A DNA stretch of 64,000 bases from Drosophila miranda. Its lineage: Eukaryota; Arthropoda; Insecta; Diptera; Drosophilidae. The stretch is taken from the NCBI RefSeq assembly GCF_003369915.1, contig NW_022881603.1, positions 4,092,001-4,156,000 on the forward strand, given 5' to 3'. Both the position numbers and the translations under genes were made by a program. Below the pieces are notes generated by a model that saw only the letters and a program-made list of their open reading frames with translations, ran no database searches and was not told the DNA's origin. Below, piece after piece: positions 37,932 to 49,862 of this stretch (position 1 is its first letter; each line of letters opens with the position of its first letter).

Positions 37932-38071
37932 CCACCACGAGTATGTCGTCAGTCCCAGGAGGGACAACATACGCGTGGGCATGCCCACCGGATTCCGGAA
38001 CACTATTGAGCACACGCCGGCGTGCCCTGCATTCTTCTGCCGCGCCCAACGTAGGCCACACCCACACCTCA

Positions 38072-41000
38072 CTACATTCTCAGGTCTTTGGCGTGGTAAA
38101 CTCCTATGGGACCGCCGTTAAGGTCCTCCAGAGCATACGCGTTCTCTCCTACTGGCTTCACTACCCGGCATCGGATGAATTTGCGCGCGAACTTGGCATT
38201 AAAGCCTTTTCCAAAGTCACTAAGGACAAAATTTCGGCGGAATACCTCTTGTCCCGGTCTCGCGTAAAACACCCGAGCTCGCTGGTTGTATCTTACCCTA
38301 CTACGCTCGTATGCCTGATGTAAACTAGCGCGAATCCTCTCTTGGATGAGTTGTCGCTTGTCCTGACCCTCCAGCAGCGATATGTCATGCTCGCCGATCG
38401 ACCGCAGTCGCTTTGCCAGCTTGTAGCATGACCCATGCAAATACATTTGCTGCCCGAAGACTGCAAAGAATGGTGTTACGCCTGTTGCCTCGTGAACCGA
38501 GTTCCTAATAGCCAGTTCTATCTCCGGCAGATGCACATCCCAGTCCCGGTGATCGTCTTCCAGATACGCCCGAATCGCGCTGAGTACTGTGCGATTCACG
38601 CGTTCGGCTGCGTTACTCTGCGGAGAATACACTGGCGTCCTCATATGAGTGACTCCGAATGCATCGGTCATCTCCTTAAAAGTTTTCGAGACGAACTGAG
38701 CCCCATTGTCCGAGTGAATCATCTCCGGCACTCCAAACTTGTAAAACACCTCGTGAACGAGGAACCTTACAACTTCCTTTGCTGTGGCCTTGGTCATGGT
38801 CTTTAGGAATGTGGACTTAGAGAACTGGTCAACTACAAAAAATATCCACGCCTGACCGTTCTTTGACCGCGGATATTTGCCCAAAAAATCAATATAAAGT
38901 TTTTGGAACGGGCGCTCAGTGACCACTTCTTGCCCCATCCCGACCTGCATCCGATAATTCGGCGCTTTCGACTCCTTGCACACGGTGCACCGTCGGATAT
39001 AATCCCGCACCTCTATCGCCATGTTCGGCCAGTAAAACTGCCTACGCAATAAGTGCAAGGTTTTCGCGATTCCTCCGTGAGCTGTCTTCTCTTCCGAATG
39101 TGCTTTGTCTATCAACGCGGCCGTCAGCGAACTCGGAACCCACAATTTCCAGACGGCGCCCTCCAGTTGATCATCCAATCGTTCAAAGCGCATGCGCTTG
39201 AATATCATGCCGTCAACAATCTGGAGATCAGGTAAGCGGTCTTGGTTCTCTGTTATTTCCTTCCTTAACTCCTGATATTCTCCAGATTCAAACTCCACCG
39301 TTTCAAAACCCAGGATACTACTCGGATCCACTTCCAGCTCTTCAATACTGCGTGACAATGTATCTGCCACTACATTGTCCGCTCCTTTCCGGTGTTCTAT
39401 GCCGAAATCGAAGGCCTGCAGTTGAAGGGACCAACGAGCTAAGCGACCATCCAGGTTCTTCATGGTCATGAGCCATTTGAGACTGGCGTGGTCAGTTATG
39501 ACTGTAAACGGCATAAGCTCTACGTACGGACGGAACTTAAGGATCGCCATGAGGGCTGCCAGACACTCTTTCTCTGTCACCGAGTAGTTTTTTTGGTGGC
39601 AACTCAGTTTGGCAGAGAAAAACGCTATGGGCCTCTCGTTCTGCTCGTCATCCCTTTGGAAGAGTACGGCTCCTACTCCATAATGTGAGGCGTCGCACTG
39701 TATGTAGAAGTACCGCTTGAAATCCGCGTGTACCAGGACTGGTGCCGAGGTGAGTGCAGCTTTTAGCTCCCCCATGGCTCGTTTTGCCTCCTCCGTCAAT
39801 TTAAACTTTCCATTTCCCGACTTTTTCAGGGCGTCTGTGAGCGGACCGGCCATCTCAGCATAGTTTTTCATAAAGCGCCGGTACCAGCCCGCAGTTCCCA
39901 GGAAACTACGCAATTCTCGAACAGATCGCGGCTCGGGAATGCGCAAAATGGCCGACACACGATCCGGATCCATCTTCAGCGCTCCTCCTCCCACTATAAA
40001 TCCCAGGTATTTAATGTTTTTATAGCAAAAATGAGATTTGCTCAGCCCTATCGTTAAATTTGCTTCTCGTAGACGCTCGGCAACCTGTCGCAGAATCTTC
40101 ACGTGCGTTTGGAAGTCCTCAGCTATAATCAGCAAGTCGTCGAGATACGCATAGACGTTTGAACGCATCTCAACCGGAATCACCTTATCGACCAGTCTAC
40201 ATAGGCGTTGTGCGGCGTTGCAGAGGCCAAAGGGCATCATACGGAACTGGTACAGAGGCCGTCCCGGCACCGTGAACGCCGTATATGGTCGACTCTGCTC
40301 GTCCAGCTCGATTTGCCAAAAAGCGAATTTTAAGTCGACGCTGGAGATATATATCGTCTGATCGAGACGCGACAAAATCCCTTCGATGCTAGGAAGTGGG
40401 TAAGCGTCCTTGATGGTTACTTTGTTGAGCTTTCGGGCATCGAGACAGAAACGATTTTTGCCCGGCCTTCGCACCACGGTGGTACGGTTGCTCCACGGAC
40501 TATCACTGTACTCGATGACTCCCAAAGCCAACATTTTGTCCACCTCACCACACACCACTTCCTGCATCGCTGGCGACAGCGGGTAATGTCGATCCTTCAC
40601 AGGCTCGGCCTTCTCCACCAACTGAATTTTGTGAGTCTCTCTCGACGTCCTCCCCAGGCCTACGGCTTCGAAAGTCAGAAACTCTGCCTTCACCTGATCC
40701 AAGGCTGCCCTTTGCTCTTCTGACAACTCCCATTCTTCCTGCACTATCTCCTTCTCCGGGCCTTCCACATAATGAGCGACTTGATCAGCCAGCACTTCTT
40801 CCACTAATCTGTGGGATGCCCCTACTGGACCTTCTCCCATCACCTCAGGAGCCAATGAGAATACCCGCCAAAAGTCTACCCCCAAGTAAATTTCCTGTTC
40901 CAAGAACGGGCATACGAAAAATGTGAATCTTTTTACCTCTCCCTTGTATTTCACCGGTAATTCCACTCGGCCAACGATTGCGCGATCTTCCCCATTCGCT

Positions 41001-41492
41001 ACCTTCACTATAGAAGAATATCGACGAGCCTCCACGCTCAGCCTGACCATCACACCCTAGCATGCTGTGTGTAGCGCCTGAATCCAACAGGCCTCGCACG
41101 GACTCGCCCATTATCGAGATTTCTGCGAAAACTCTCGGGTCTTTCTTGCACCAACGCTTTACTGAAGCAATCACCTGCCTCCTCATAGCTCGCCTTTGCT
41201 TAAAACGGGATCTCGCCTTTCTTACCCGCACCGACAGTGCTCGCATACCATCCACTCGTAGTTCAGAAAATATTCTATTTCTGGTTTCTAAATAATTTCT
41301 TAAGCGCTCTTCATATGATAAGTTCCTTAACCTAGCATGCAATTTACGTCTATCTAATTCATTTTTATTTTCTTCTACTTTCTCTGCGCAGGCCCCTTCT
41401 GTGAGCGTGATTCGCCTGCTTGGATCGCACCCCTCTTCACGTTTCCCGCGCAATTCGGACAGGTTGGACAATATGCATCGGGCTTTCCACAC
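38072..41492 (-). pseudogene. pol: gypsy pol (protease, RT, RNase H, integrase), frameshifted
   Basis: The retropepsin active site (LLDSGATHS) is read in one frame (41492-40845). The frame then shifts near 41050, and a long open stretch of 993 codons runs to 38072. It has the RT core with YLDDLL near 40140, an RNase H region (CDASHYGVGAV), an integrase HHCC zinc domain, and the integrase core with the catalytic aspartates in YIDFLG and HSDNGAQF and the glutamate in NAAERVNRT. Apart from the shift inside the protease the polymerase and integrase frame looks open. There is no envelope-like frame downstream. Confidence 0.85.
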
Positions 41493-42924
41493 CGGTAGCA
41501 GAAAATTCGCCTCTCCGATGCCATACAGTCCCTAAAGCCATGATCGGTCTGCCCGCAGTTCCAGAAAATCAACTTCTGTGGAACACGCTGTGTCACTTGC
41601 GCTTCCTCAATGACCTCTGCCTCTTCATCGCCAATCGACCGATCCTGCGCGACCTCGCTGACGTTCGCATTCGGCCCGCGCCCATAGTTTGTGGCTTTGG
41701 GTGCTCCTCGCCACGAAGATCGAGCCTTCCTCTTCAGATATGCCCCTATATTTCCACGCACTCATCCCGCAGTTGGTCTAAGGAATAAACCCGTAAGCCG
41801 TAGACGAAACTCGCTATCTCATCTGTGAGTGCCTTTTTGACGATTTTTACCATCTCCTTTTCAGGTGGTGGCATCTCCAACCTCGACGCGAGCTTTCTCA
41901 TGACATGGAAAAAGTCTTCCACACTCTCGTTTGACCGCTGCATTCTTTCTCGCAGTTCTCTCATGCGGTCGAACTCGGACGCCGTGCCTCGGATACGAGC
42001 AATTAAGTCGCCCCTTAGTTCGTGCCAAACACCACCGCCATGATCACGGATGTACTGCCAGTACCATTCCCGCGCGTTTCCTGTAACCAGGTGATGAAAT
42101 CCCTTTAGAACTTCATCCCACGGACAGCGGCATTGGGCTTGTAGGAATTCAATTCGGAACACAAAATCCTCGACTGTCATTTTGTTGCTGTCTCCGTCGA
42201 ACGTCACGTCCCATTTTTCGACTCGGCCCCACCGTGGCCAAGGTCTATAACCCGGGGGATTTGGATGCGGATCTTCTCGAGGAATCCCACCAGCTCTCCT
42301 ACCCTCGCCACGACCCTGACCCGAGTGTCTGAGTGCTATCGGGTTTCGCCAATTTCGCGCTTGATGCTGCTCACTGGATGCGGTCGGTCCTACTCCTGAA
42401 GACGGTCCCGGACCAATACCACCTCGCCCCGAGCGAGCCAAAAATGGTTTTGGTGGCGGAATCGGCGCATCAGTCGTGCTAGACGGCTTCCTTTTCGGGA
42501 TTGCTCCTCGATACTCCTGCTCGTGGTGAACCTCCTCCCGCTGCGGTTCCTTCTGCTGCTGCAGCTGTCTAACCGGCTGGAGTACCTCGTTGAGTTGGTG
42601 CATCATCTCGATAAACCCCTTACGCAACTCCTCCTGCAACACCCGACTAATCGAGTCAGTGTTCGCTGCCCTGTGTGTCGCATGAGCCTGAGCCAACGAT
42701 ACGTTGACTGCTGATGCCAGTTCGGAAGCAAGCGTGGGTGTAGGACCGGACATTGGCCATTCTTCTGACCTGGCCTGGACCGGTGTTCTTGGCAACCCAC
42801 CCACAGCTCCAAGTTCCTCCCGATCTTGATCAAACATCGCCCCTGACACTTCTCCTATCTGGTCCACTGTTTTGTTTACGCGTGATCGCGTATGATACTG
42901 CCGACTACCCCCTTCTTGTGGCAT
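41375..42924 (-). pseudogene. gag: gypsy gag with zinc knuckles, frameshifted
   Basis: Capsid-type Gag starts at ATG 42924 and stays open to 41746, with a retrotransposon_gag-like core (about 42230-41790, containing WDEVLKGFHHLVTGNA). The frame then shifts by one base near 41755. A second open stretch (to 41375) contains zinc-knuckle sequences (FWNCGQTDHGFRDC and CYRCGKPD). In an active element these would be one Gag protein. Confidence 0.8.
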
Positions 42925-44102
42925 CTGCACCGAGCAACACCAATATTACAAAAAAAAGGGAAACTCCTAAACTAAGATAATATATATAAATAAAGAAATA
43001 AATACCCAAAGAAATAACTAGTAAGAATAAATAACACCACGCTTCGGACCAATAAATACTCCGATAAATAAATAAATAAATACCGATATAAATATTGCGC
43101 CAACTAGCGCCGTTAACGAGATATATGCAATTAAATATTTGAATAAATAAATAATAACATACATGTATATTCGATCGACACCTAAGACACTCAAACTTCA
43201 AACACATTCAACACAACACAAAACCTAACAACAAAAATTCCTAACAGTTCTTCTTCTTCTTACCAGATTCATTAAGAGGGGGACACGTGACTAGCCGGGC
43301 CCAGCAACCGCTCCAGTTTCTGCGCTCCACTTGACAGTCGCCCTACGGATATCCTACAATTACGAACACCACCTTTGTGTGGCCTGTCATCTACTCTAGT
43401 CATCGCTCTAAGCGATGGCCGATAAACGAGAAGCCTCACGGTGCATGAGCTCACTTTGCTTGTGATTTGTTCCTGTCATCCATCATACCGATCTGCCATG
43501 ACAACAGATGCATCGCGGGTTGTCTTTACGACTCCCGGGCCACCTACTCCTCACCACCTCTCGGCAGACAGACAACAGGTTCAAAAACACGAAAGCGGCT
43601 TTGTTTTAAACAAACAGGTGCGAAACTACAATGAACATTTACCTACATGACTTACTCTAACTTATTCCAATATCACATTCCATCACAGATTTATTCGATA
43701 TCACAGTCCACCAGGCAATGTGTCCGTCGCAAACTCCCTGTCCATTTTTTTGTTGAACGGCAGTGACTTACGTTCACTTGCGACATCGAATAGCGACAAA
43801 ATGTTCAACTGTAATTCGTAAGTCCCTATCACATATTTTATATATCCGTTAACTGCCTCCGTCTATCCATCCCTAGCATCAATCACCCCGCGCCATTAAG
43901 GACCAGCTTTACGCTCACCTTAAGCCTGCAGCAGCGACTTCTGCCGGGACAGCTAAACTGCACTTCGCGAGCTGTCGTCTTCTCCACAACATTTATTTTA
44001 TTTTTTTCATTCCCCGCATCTGCCTTTACCAGCCCGAGTGACATTTGTTGTAATACCACCCGAACCTGCGTCAGTCCAGATGCATGCGAATTCGAAAATA
44101 AA

Positions 44103-44112
44103 TTGGGCGCCA
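44103..44112 (-). promoter_or_regulatory. gypsy primer-binding site, partial tRNA-Lys match
   Basis: On the minus strand, two bases after the 5' LTR, TGGCGCCCAA matches the first ten bases of a tRNA-Lys-type primer site. Beyond that it diverges (TTTATTTTCG). Confidence 0.5.
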
Positions 44113-44114
44113 TT

Positions 44115-45711
44115 TGTTACACTTGGCTTGTTTCCCAGAGGGCAATGCCGGCTAGCTGTCGACCCCAGGGCTGGGTAGTTCCCCTTGCCCGCCAAATGTA
44201 GACAAAAAAGGAGACATACTACTTCTCGGGACAACAAAGAAAATCATAAACAGACGGCTATCAAGTGGGTGAAGCTTGGGTGTTATCACTTCGCGCGCCC
44301 GCTTTACCTGTGACCAAACACAACGTTCATTTTGGCCACCCTCTGCTGGAACGGTAACGGCTGGCCTAATCCATGGCTTACGCCACGCGTCCTCCCTCTA
44401 TTTTAAATTTAATGCATCATGCTTCAATATATATCCAAGCTTTAATAATCGTAAATTGACAATTTCATCTTTCTCATTAATAAATAGCTATACTCAAAAT
44501 TATCACTAACCACTAAGAAACACCAAAACGTTCGACACACAGGCAAACAAGGGAATAACTGCTGAAATTTCGTTCAACCAACCGGGATACCCTCACCCAT
44601 ACGTAATGGAATATGTGTAGTTGAGTGGATCCAGTTTTACGGGAGTTAATTTAACTCGGGCCCCTACGGAGACTTAACCTACCAAGAGCTCTTGTTAAGG
44701 GTCCCCGGGACATAAACAATAAACAATATTTTTTTCACAAATCGCTCGACCAAATACGGTGGACTGATGGGACCCCCGCGTCACCCACTAAGGGTTAATC
44801 TTCTGGCACTGAACAGCTGATCGCAGATTTAGGTTCGTGAAAGGTGTTGGTGTTCTTACACATTTTTTTTCAATGTACGTTAAACGGTTTAAGCTAATAC
44901 AAATTACTAAATAAAGGACAACACACGGAACAAAATAACATTTAATGTGGAACGGTGTTTGGAGTGCGGATTATGTTTTTTTTCTTTAAATTCAAACTAC
45001 GTGGGCGATCGCTGGCCGTGGCCGGTCAGCCCTAAATTTATATAGGTCCGAGTATACGTGTGCGCGTGTGTGTGTGTGAATAGGGTTTCGGGGTTGTTAC
45101 CTGGTGAATGAGACCAAACGTGTGGCACGCACTGGAAGGCGATGCAACGATCGTGCGGTGTGGCTAGAATCGCCCTGGCAGCTAAATCGTTCTCTTTCAC
45201 CCTCCCCCTTCACACGTCCCGCGCTACTTGGCTCACACACGCGCAACTGGAACGAACTCACTCAGGTTCCGTTGGGCAGTCTTCTTCTCTGCAGTCGACT
45301 TTCTCGAACTCCAGTGTCCCTCTCCAGGAAACCTTCTGGCCCGGTTCTGGTGGCTATTTTCCTTGCCGGCTGTTTGTAAAATTTTCTGCATTACAACCTA
45401 TTTTATCGCCCGCCTTTTCTGTACTCACTTCAAACTTTCTGTTTTAAGCACAAAATTTCCAATTTTGACGTTACTCCGTCCACGCTCCACGATTTCTATA
45501 ATCCAATCCACGTTTTCTAATATTTTCACTCCTATTTATCCCTTTTTCCCTTACTAATACATATAACTAATCCTATTCTCTTCCTTATATCCCCAGTGAC
45601 GGCTCCAGCTCCCCCCGATGTCACCATACACCATCGAGCCTCCCTGGACTTCCGCTAGATGGCGCGTCGCCCTCAGCCCTGGCCACCTATCGTTCAGGTG
45701 GGACTGGAACA
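44115..45711 (-). repeat. gypsy 5' LTR, long form
   Basis: 1,597 bp. The outer segments are shared with the 540-bp partner at 37392-37931; the middle holds an extra 1.06 kb with a (GT)n tract near 45058-45077. Confidence 0.9.
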
Positions 45712-46539
45712 AAAATGAGCTTTAAGCAAAATTGGTCAACAACAATTTCCACTAACTACCGATAACTACACATCTGATACATATTAAGTACATTTTTATG
45801 TAGTTACAAAAGCGACACCTGAAGGAGAGATGTGTACGTTTCAAAAATTTTGCCCGTGTTGTTCATATGATTGAAGCGCCAGTGTGAAAAACCTCCGTTA
45901 TCCACGTTTGACATGCCTTTTTTCTGACTTTTTTTAAATTTAAATTTTTATTCCAAATTATCAGAATTTCAATGCTGATCACGAATTAGCATTCGACGTG
46001 TCCTGGGAAGTGGCTACTTACGGTTTTTCAATATTGGTCAAGAGGGTGAGTCTATGACGCGTCTTAAAAAATGCTAGAAAATACTATGAAAAGTATAAAA
46101 TTTGCATAGGTTATGAGCTAGACAAGGTGGCAAGAATATAAACCGTCTGTTTTAAAAAAATACCGAAAAATATACCATTGACACAAAACAAACTTAGCCC
46201 ACTGAAGACCCCCCTAAATGGCGCAAAAATATTACTGATTGTGAATTCTTCATGTAGATTCATGCCCTTCCTCTGAACTAAAAAAAACACCAGGATACCT
46301 CTCACCTGAACTGGACTAAAATTATTAAATTTTCTTTATTTTCGGTGGCATGTTAAAATACCCCCTTCTCCATCAAGGATTGAAAACCATAATCCTCGAT
46401 TTTGATATTCGATTCGATTACATAATTGAATGAACACATAATTTTATTCGAGTGATAAATCAATTATATACAAAATTGGCTAATTTTAGGGATCCCCTTT
46501 TATTGGATTGGTCTAAAAGAAGGTTTAAACAAGTGAGTA
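45712..46539. other. intergenic remnant between gypsy and Incenp promoter
   Basis: AT-rich DNA with no supported gene. Together with 37205-37391 it is what remains of the original spacer between Br140 and Incenp. Confidence 0.5.
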
Positions 46540-46658
46540 TGAAAAGTAACGCAATTGAGTATGGATGTAACGAAATTTTTGACATTTTGGTGGTATTTGT
46601 TGCTTGTCAACCGGTGTCTGGACATTTTTATACTTTATTTCGTTAATTTCAAAGATAG
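46540..46658. repeat. 119-bp direct repeat upstream of Incenp
   Basis: Starts TGAAAAGTAACGC and ends TTTCAAAGATAG. It matches 49744-49862, 3,204 bp away, with only a few differences. It contains GGTGGTATTTG and lies about 70 bp upstream of the promoter motifs. The origin is unknown. Confidence 0.85.
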
Positions 46659-46728
46659 AAGAAGCTTGCACGGAATATCAAAGAAGTGGAATATGTATAA
46701 TAGAGCTTGAACTCGTCAGTACATTTAG

Positions 46729-46805
46729 GGTATATTTTTAAAACTAAACGGTATATTTCTGAGTGTCGGACGGTATATTTGAGCGATAAGTCCGCGGTCA
46801 CACTG
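46729..46805 (+). promoter_or_regulatory. Incenp promoter elements (motif 6 x3 and motif 1)
   Basis: Three GGTATATTT strings at about 46729, 46750 and 46772 are followed by CGGTCACACTG at 46795-46805, a perfect motif-1 match. The ATG is about 100 bases downstream. The same pair of elements occurs in mirror image at the Br140 promoter. No TATA box was seen. Confidence 0.7.
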
Positions 46806-46901
46806 CAGACGCGCGTCGCATTGCCGCCATTTGAAAAACGACTGGAGAATCGAGAAAAAAAGGAATTTGTTTAAATTTGTGTAGATTCTCATTTGTGCCA
46901 A

Positions 46902-49397
46902 ATGGATGACATGTTGGATATAAAGCAGCCGCTGTCGCGGCTGCAGCTGGAACTGGAGGCAATCCGGAAGGTATTTTTTCGGCTGCAATGGACATAGAAC
47001 ACGGCGATCAATATGGCGGCGCGTTTGTTTTTTTTGCAGGCTCACTTTAAAGAGCTGGAAGAACTATTCAACGGCGTCAAGACCAAAGATGCCAAGGCTG
47101 CGGACAATGCCCCGCCGCAGAGCGAAACCTCCGCGGTGACACCACAGCAGACCAAGGAGCGTCCCAAACGGCTGACCGCTCTGACTGAGAACACAGATGA
47201 TTCCGAAGGTGAGTTGTGCTGTGGGCCAAAGGAGACCAAGACTCACCTTGCACTCTCCCCAGATGCCCCCGATGTCACGGCAGAGTCCTCGGGCCGCCAA
47301 AGTGCGCGGTTGAGCAACTCCCAGCTCTTGGCCATTGCCGAGGTGGAGAACCTGAACAGCACAGCCTCGTTAATGCCGCCGCCACCGGCACCGACTTTAG
47401 CCGACACCACCATGAGCTCGGGCCGGCCGCAGCGGGCTGCCAAATTGAAAACGGATAAGCTGCTCAAGGAGCCCTCTCTCATCCGAAAGATGCGTCGCCC
47501 CAGCGAAGAGGATTCGATCCGGGTGAAGGTGGAGAGCGAACAGCGCGTCTCGCAGATCAACGGCAGGACGCACAACATAGCACCGGATCCCAAACCGTAA
47601 GTTGTGGAGGAGACAAAGCCACAGGAGGCACCACCAACACTACCAATAGAGCCCATCAAGAAGCCGGCCGAAGTCTTCGCCTCCAAGAATGTGTGCGTCA
47701 AAGTCAAGCGGGAGAAGTTTACCGGCGAGATGCCACCGCCCCTACCGGCCACAGATACCACATCCACAATTTTGGAGACGGATGCTACCAGGTCGGATGA
47801 GACTGCATTCAGAAATACTACAACGGCATCCGAGATGTCCAAGAAGGGGCGAAAGAAGAAGAAGGATGGCTCCTGCCATCGGCCCATCAAGGTGGAGCGA
47901 TTTAGTGAAATTGATCAAAACTCGCCCGTCTCCTCGCGGACACGCAAAAGCAGCACCGAGTCGCGCAACCAGGAACGCTCCATCTACAAAGACGCCCTCG
48001 AGGGGCCGCCCATCGAAGAACAGCAGCAGCAGGCTTCTGCTGGCGCCGCCATTAATGAAACGAACACCTTGTCCAACGCCACAATGGTGCTGGGTCCGGC
48101 TCCCACCGATGAAAGCCCCAACATTGCACCGGCCGACGCCACCTTCGAAGTTATTACTAGCAGTCTCCTGACAGAGGATGAGTCGCTGGACGACAGGGTA
48201 CCAGTGGCGAAATTTCTCTCAAATGTGAAGACCATGAAGCTGCCCGGCCGCACCCATGAGCTGTTTAAGTGAGTAAAATCTGGAGACTATTTGAATTGGA
48301 GCATCAATACTTCCCTTTTGACCTGCCCACAGTCCGCTCTTGCAGAGTCCAGTGAAGATGCGCGTGGATGCCTTCGAAAATGCGGCCATTGCCCAAAACA
48401 ACTTACGCTCCCAGCGAGCCAAGGATAAGAGTGCAGTGCTCTCCCTCGTTTGTTCGGGAATTGATGATTGATGATCCTTTTTCAGGGCACGAACACGAGC
48501 AACACGCAAGTTGGCAAGTTGCAGCCACCGACTGTGGGGCGCTTTTATACGCCCACTCAGACCTCAAGTCTATTGCCCGTCACCTCGGCCCAGCCCAAGA
48601 AGGCCCCCATGAGTGCCTCGAAGGCAACGACGCTGCTGAAGACTGCCACCGGGACCAACCTGAAGTCCACCAGCTCTGCATCCACCAAGAGCCTGTTACG
48701 CGAGAACAGCGGCGAAGACTTCCGCAAGGGTCTGCACAGCCTGGCCGAGGAGCGCAAGAAGCTGCGTGAGCAGAAGCATCAGCACGCCGCCCAGCAGCGA
48801 GAGGCAAAGGAGCGGGAGCGAGCCGAACGCATTGCCAAGCAGACCGCGGAACGCGCCAAGAAACAGGAGGAACGAAAGAAGCTGGAGGAGCGCAAGCGGC
48901 TGGAGGTTGAGGAGCTGAATCGTAAGATGCGCCAGAAGAAAGAGGCCGAGGCCCTCAGGAAAGCTAAGATCCGGGAACTGGAGAATCAGAAGCTGGCACA
49001 GTTGACCGGGGCCAAGAAGAAGATGCTGCCACCGCCGCCGAAGACAAAATACACATGGGACATGCTGCACGAGGATGACTCCACCGATGACGAGGGCAAG
49101 GTCACCCACAAGCGTCCGCCAGCACCCACCTGTAGTCGCAGTAAGTTAGCGTTTTGTTTAGCCAGTGTCTGATCTAATCTGAAATTTTGTGACCCATTTT
49201 GAGGCCATGTACGCGGCGAAGCGATTGCCATGTAGAGCCACTGTCCCACCGATGTCATCGACAGCTTCTTCTCGGTGGCCCCCACCACTCCGGACCTGAA
49301 ACTGATTTTCCCCAACATCGATCCCAGCCAGCTGAAGCGCAACTCCAGCGTGCTCTGGTCCACGCCCCCACGCTACTCGGAGCTCCCAAAATACTAG
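46902..49397 (+). pseudogene. Incenp: Incenp, intron-containing but with two premature stops
   Basis: Six exons can be joined in phase: 46902-46970, 47040-47208, 47263-48268, 48333-48435, 48486-49140 and 49204-49397 (732 codons including the final stop). The encoded protein has the INCENP layout: a short N-terminal domain, a disordered middle, a highly charged single-alpha-helix stretch in exon 5 (LREQKHQHAAQQREAK onward) and a C-terminal IN-box. INCENP is the scaffold of the chromosomal passenger complex and activates Aurora B at centromeres and the midzone. This copy has an in-frame TAA at 47598-47600 (codon 192) and an in-frame TAG at 49233-49235 (codon 678, inside the IN-box). The IN-box tryptophan expected in PPAPTW is TGT (Cys) at 49131-49133. 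The fourth intron has a poor donor, GTGCTC at 48436. The gene is essential in flies, so a functional copy must exist elsewhere. Introns are retained, so it is not a retrocopy. Confidence 0.85.
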
Positions 49398-49483
49398 TTA
49401 TACACAAACATACGCATGTATATAAAAAAATCCCCTGTTTTTCTTACTGTTGTTCTATAGAAATATAAATGAACTTTAAATTA

Positions 49484-49489
49484 AATAAA
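49484..49489 (+). terminator. Incenp polyadenylation signal
   Basis: AATAAA 87 bases after the terminal Incenp stop codon, in AT-rich context. Confidence 0.6.
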
Positions 49490-49743
49490 TTTATTTGCGA
49501 AAAGTAATGCAAGATACCGCTCGATACCACTTCCATTCCACTTGATTCCCTCTGACACTAATACCAAACTGCTTAAGAACTATTAAAATCGCCGGCGTGC
49601 TCAACTAATGGTCTTCTTGGGGTCTTGCCAGGGGGCTTGATGTTTTGATGCCCCGAGGTGTTTCCATTAACAATGAAGGTGCTGTTGTTGTTGTTGCTTC
49701 TGCTGCTGCTGCTGTCGATTCGTGAAAATTAGTCTAAAAAGTC

Positions 49744-49862
49744 TGAAAAGTAACGCAATTGAGTATGGATGTAACGAAATTTTTTACATTTTGGTGGTAT
49801 TTGTTGCTTGTCAACCGGTGTCTGGACATTTTTATACTTTATTTTGCTAATTTCAAAGATAG
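49744..49862. repeat. 119-bp direct repeat downstream of Incenp
   Basis: Second copy of 46540-46658. It ends exactly where the BEL-2 LTR begins (49863), so the match may have been longer before that insertion. Confidence 0.85.

Larger units (their letters stand above)
37392..45711 (-). mobile_element. Ty3/gypsy-type LTR retrotransposon with long LTRs
   Basis: Minus-strand element. Its 5' LTR (44115-45711, 1,597 bp) and 3' LTR (37392-37931, 540 bp, internally deleted) begin TGTTAC and end GGAACA as read on the plus strand. The flanking AAAA at 37388-37391 and 45712-45715 is a plausible 4-bp target duplication. Gag, zinc knuckles, protease, RT, RNase H and integrase are recognisable in the order typical of Ty3/gypsy. 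Gag, nucleocapsid, protease and RT regions lie in different frames, so the copy is decayed. It separates the promoters of Br140 and Incenp. Confidence 0.9.

Noticed and set aside
47597..47687. An extra intron at the GTAAGT overlapping the first Incenp stop
   Set aside because: None of the AG dinucleotides I checked down to about 47708 restores the downstream frame, so ordinary short-intron splicing cannot bypass the stop.
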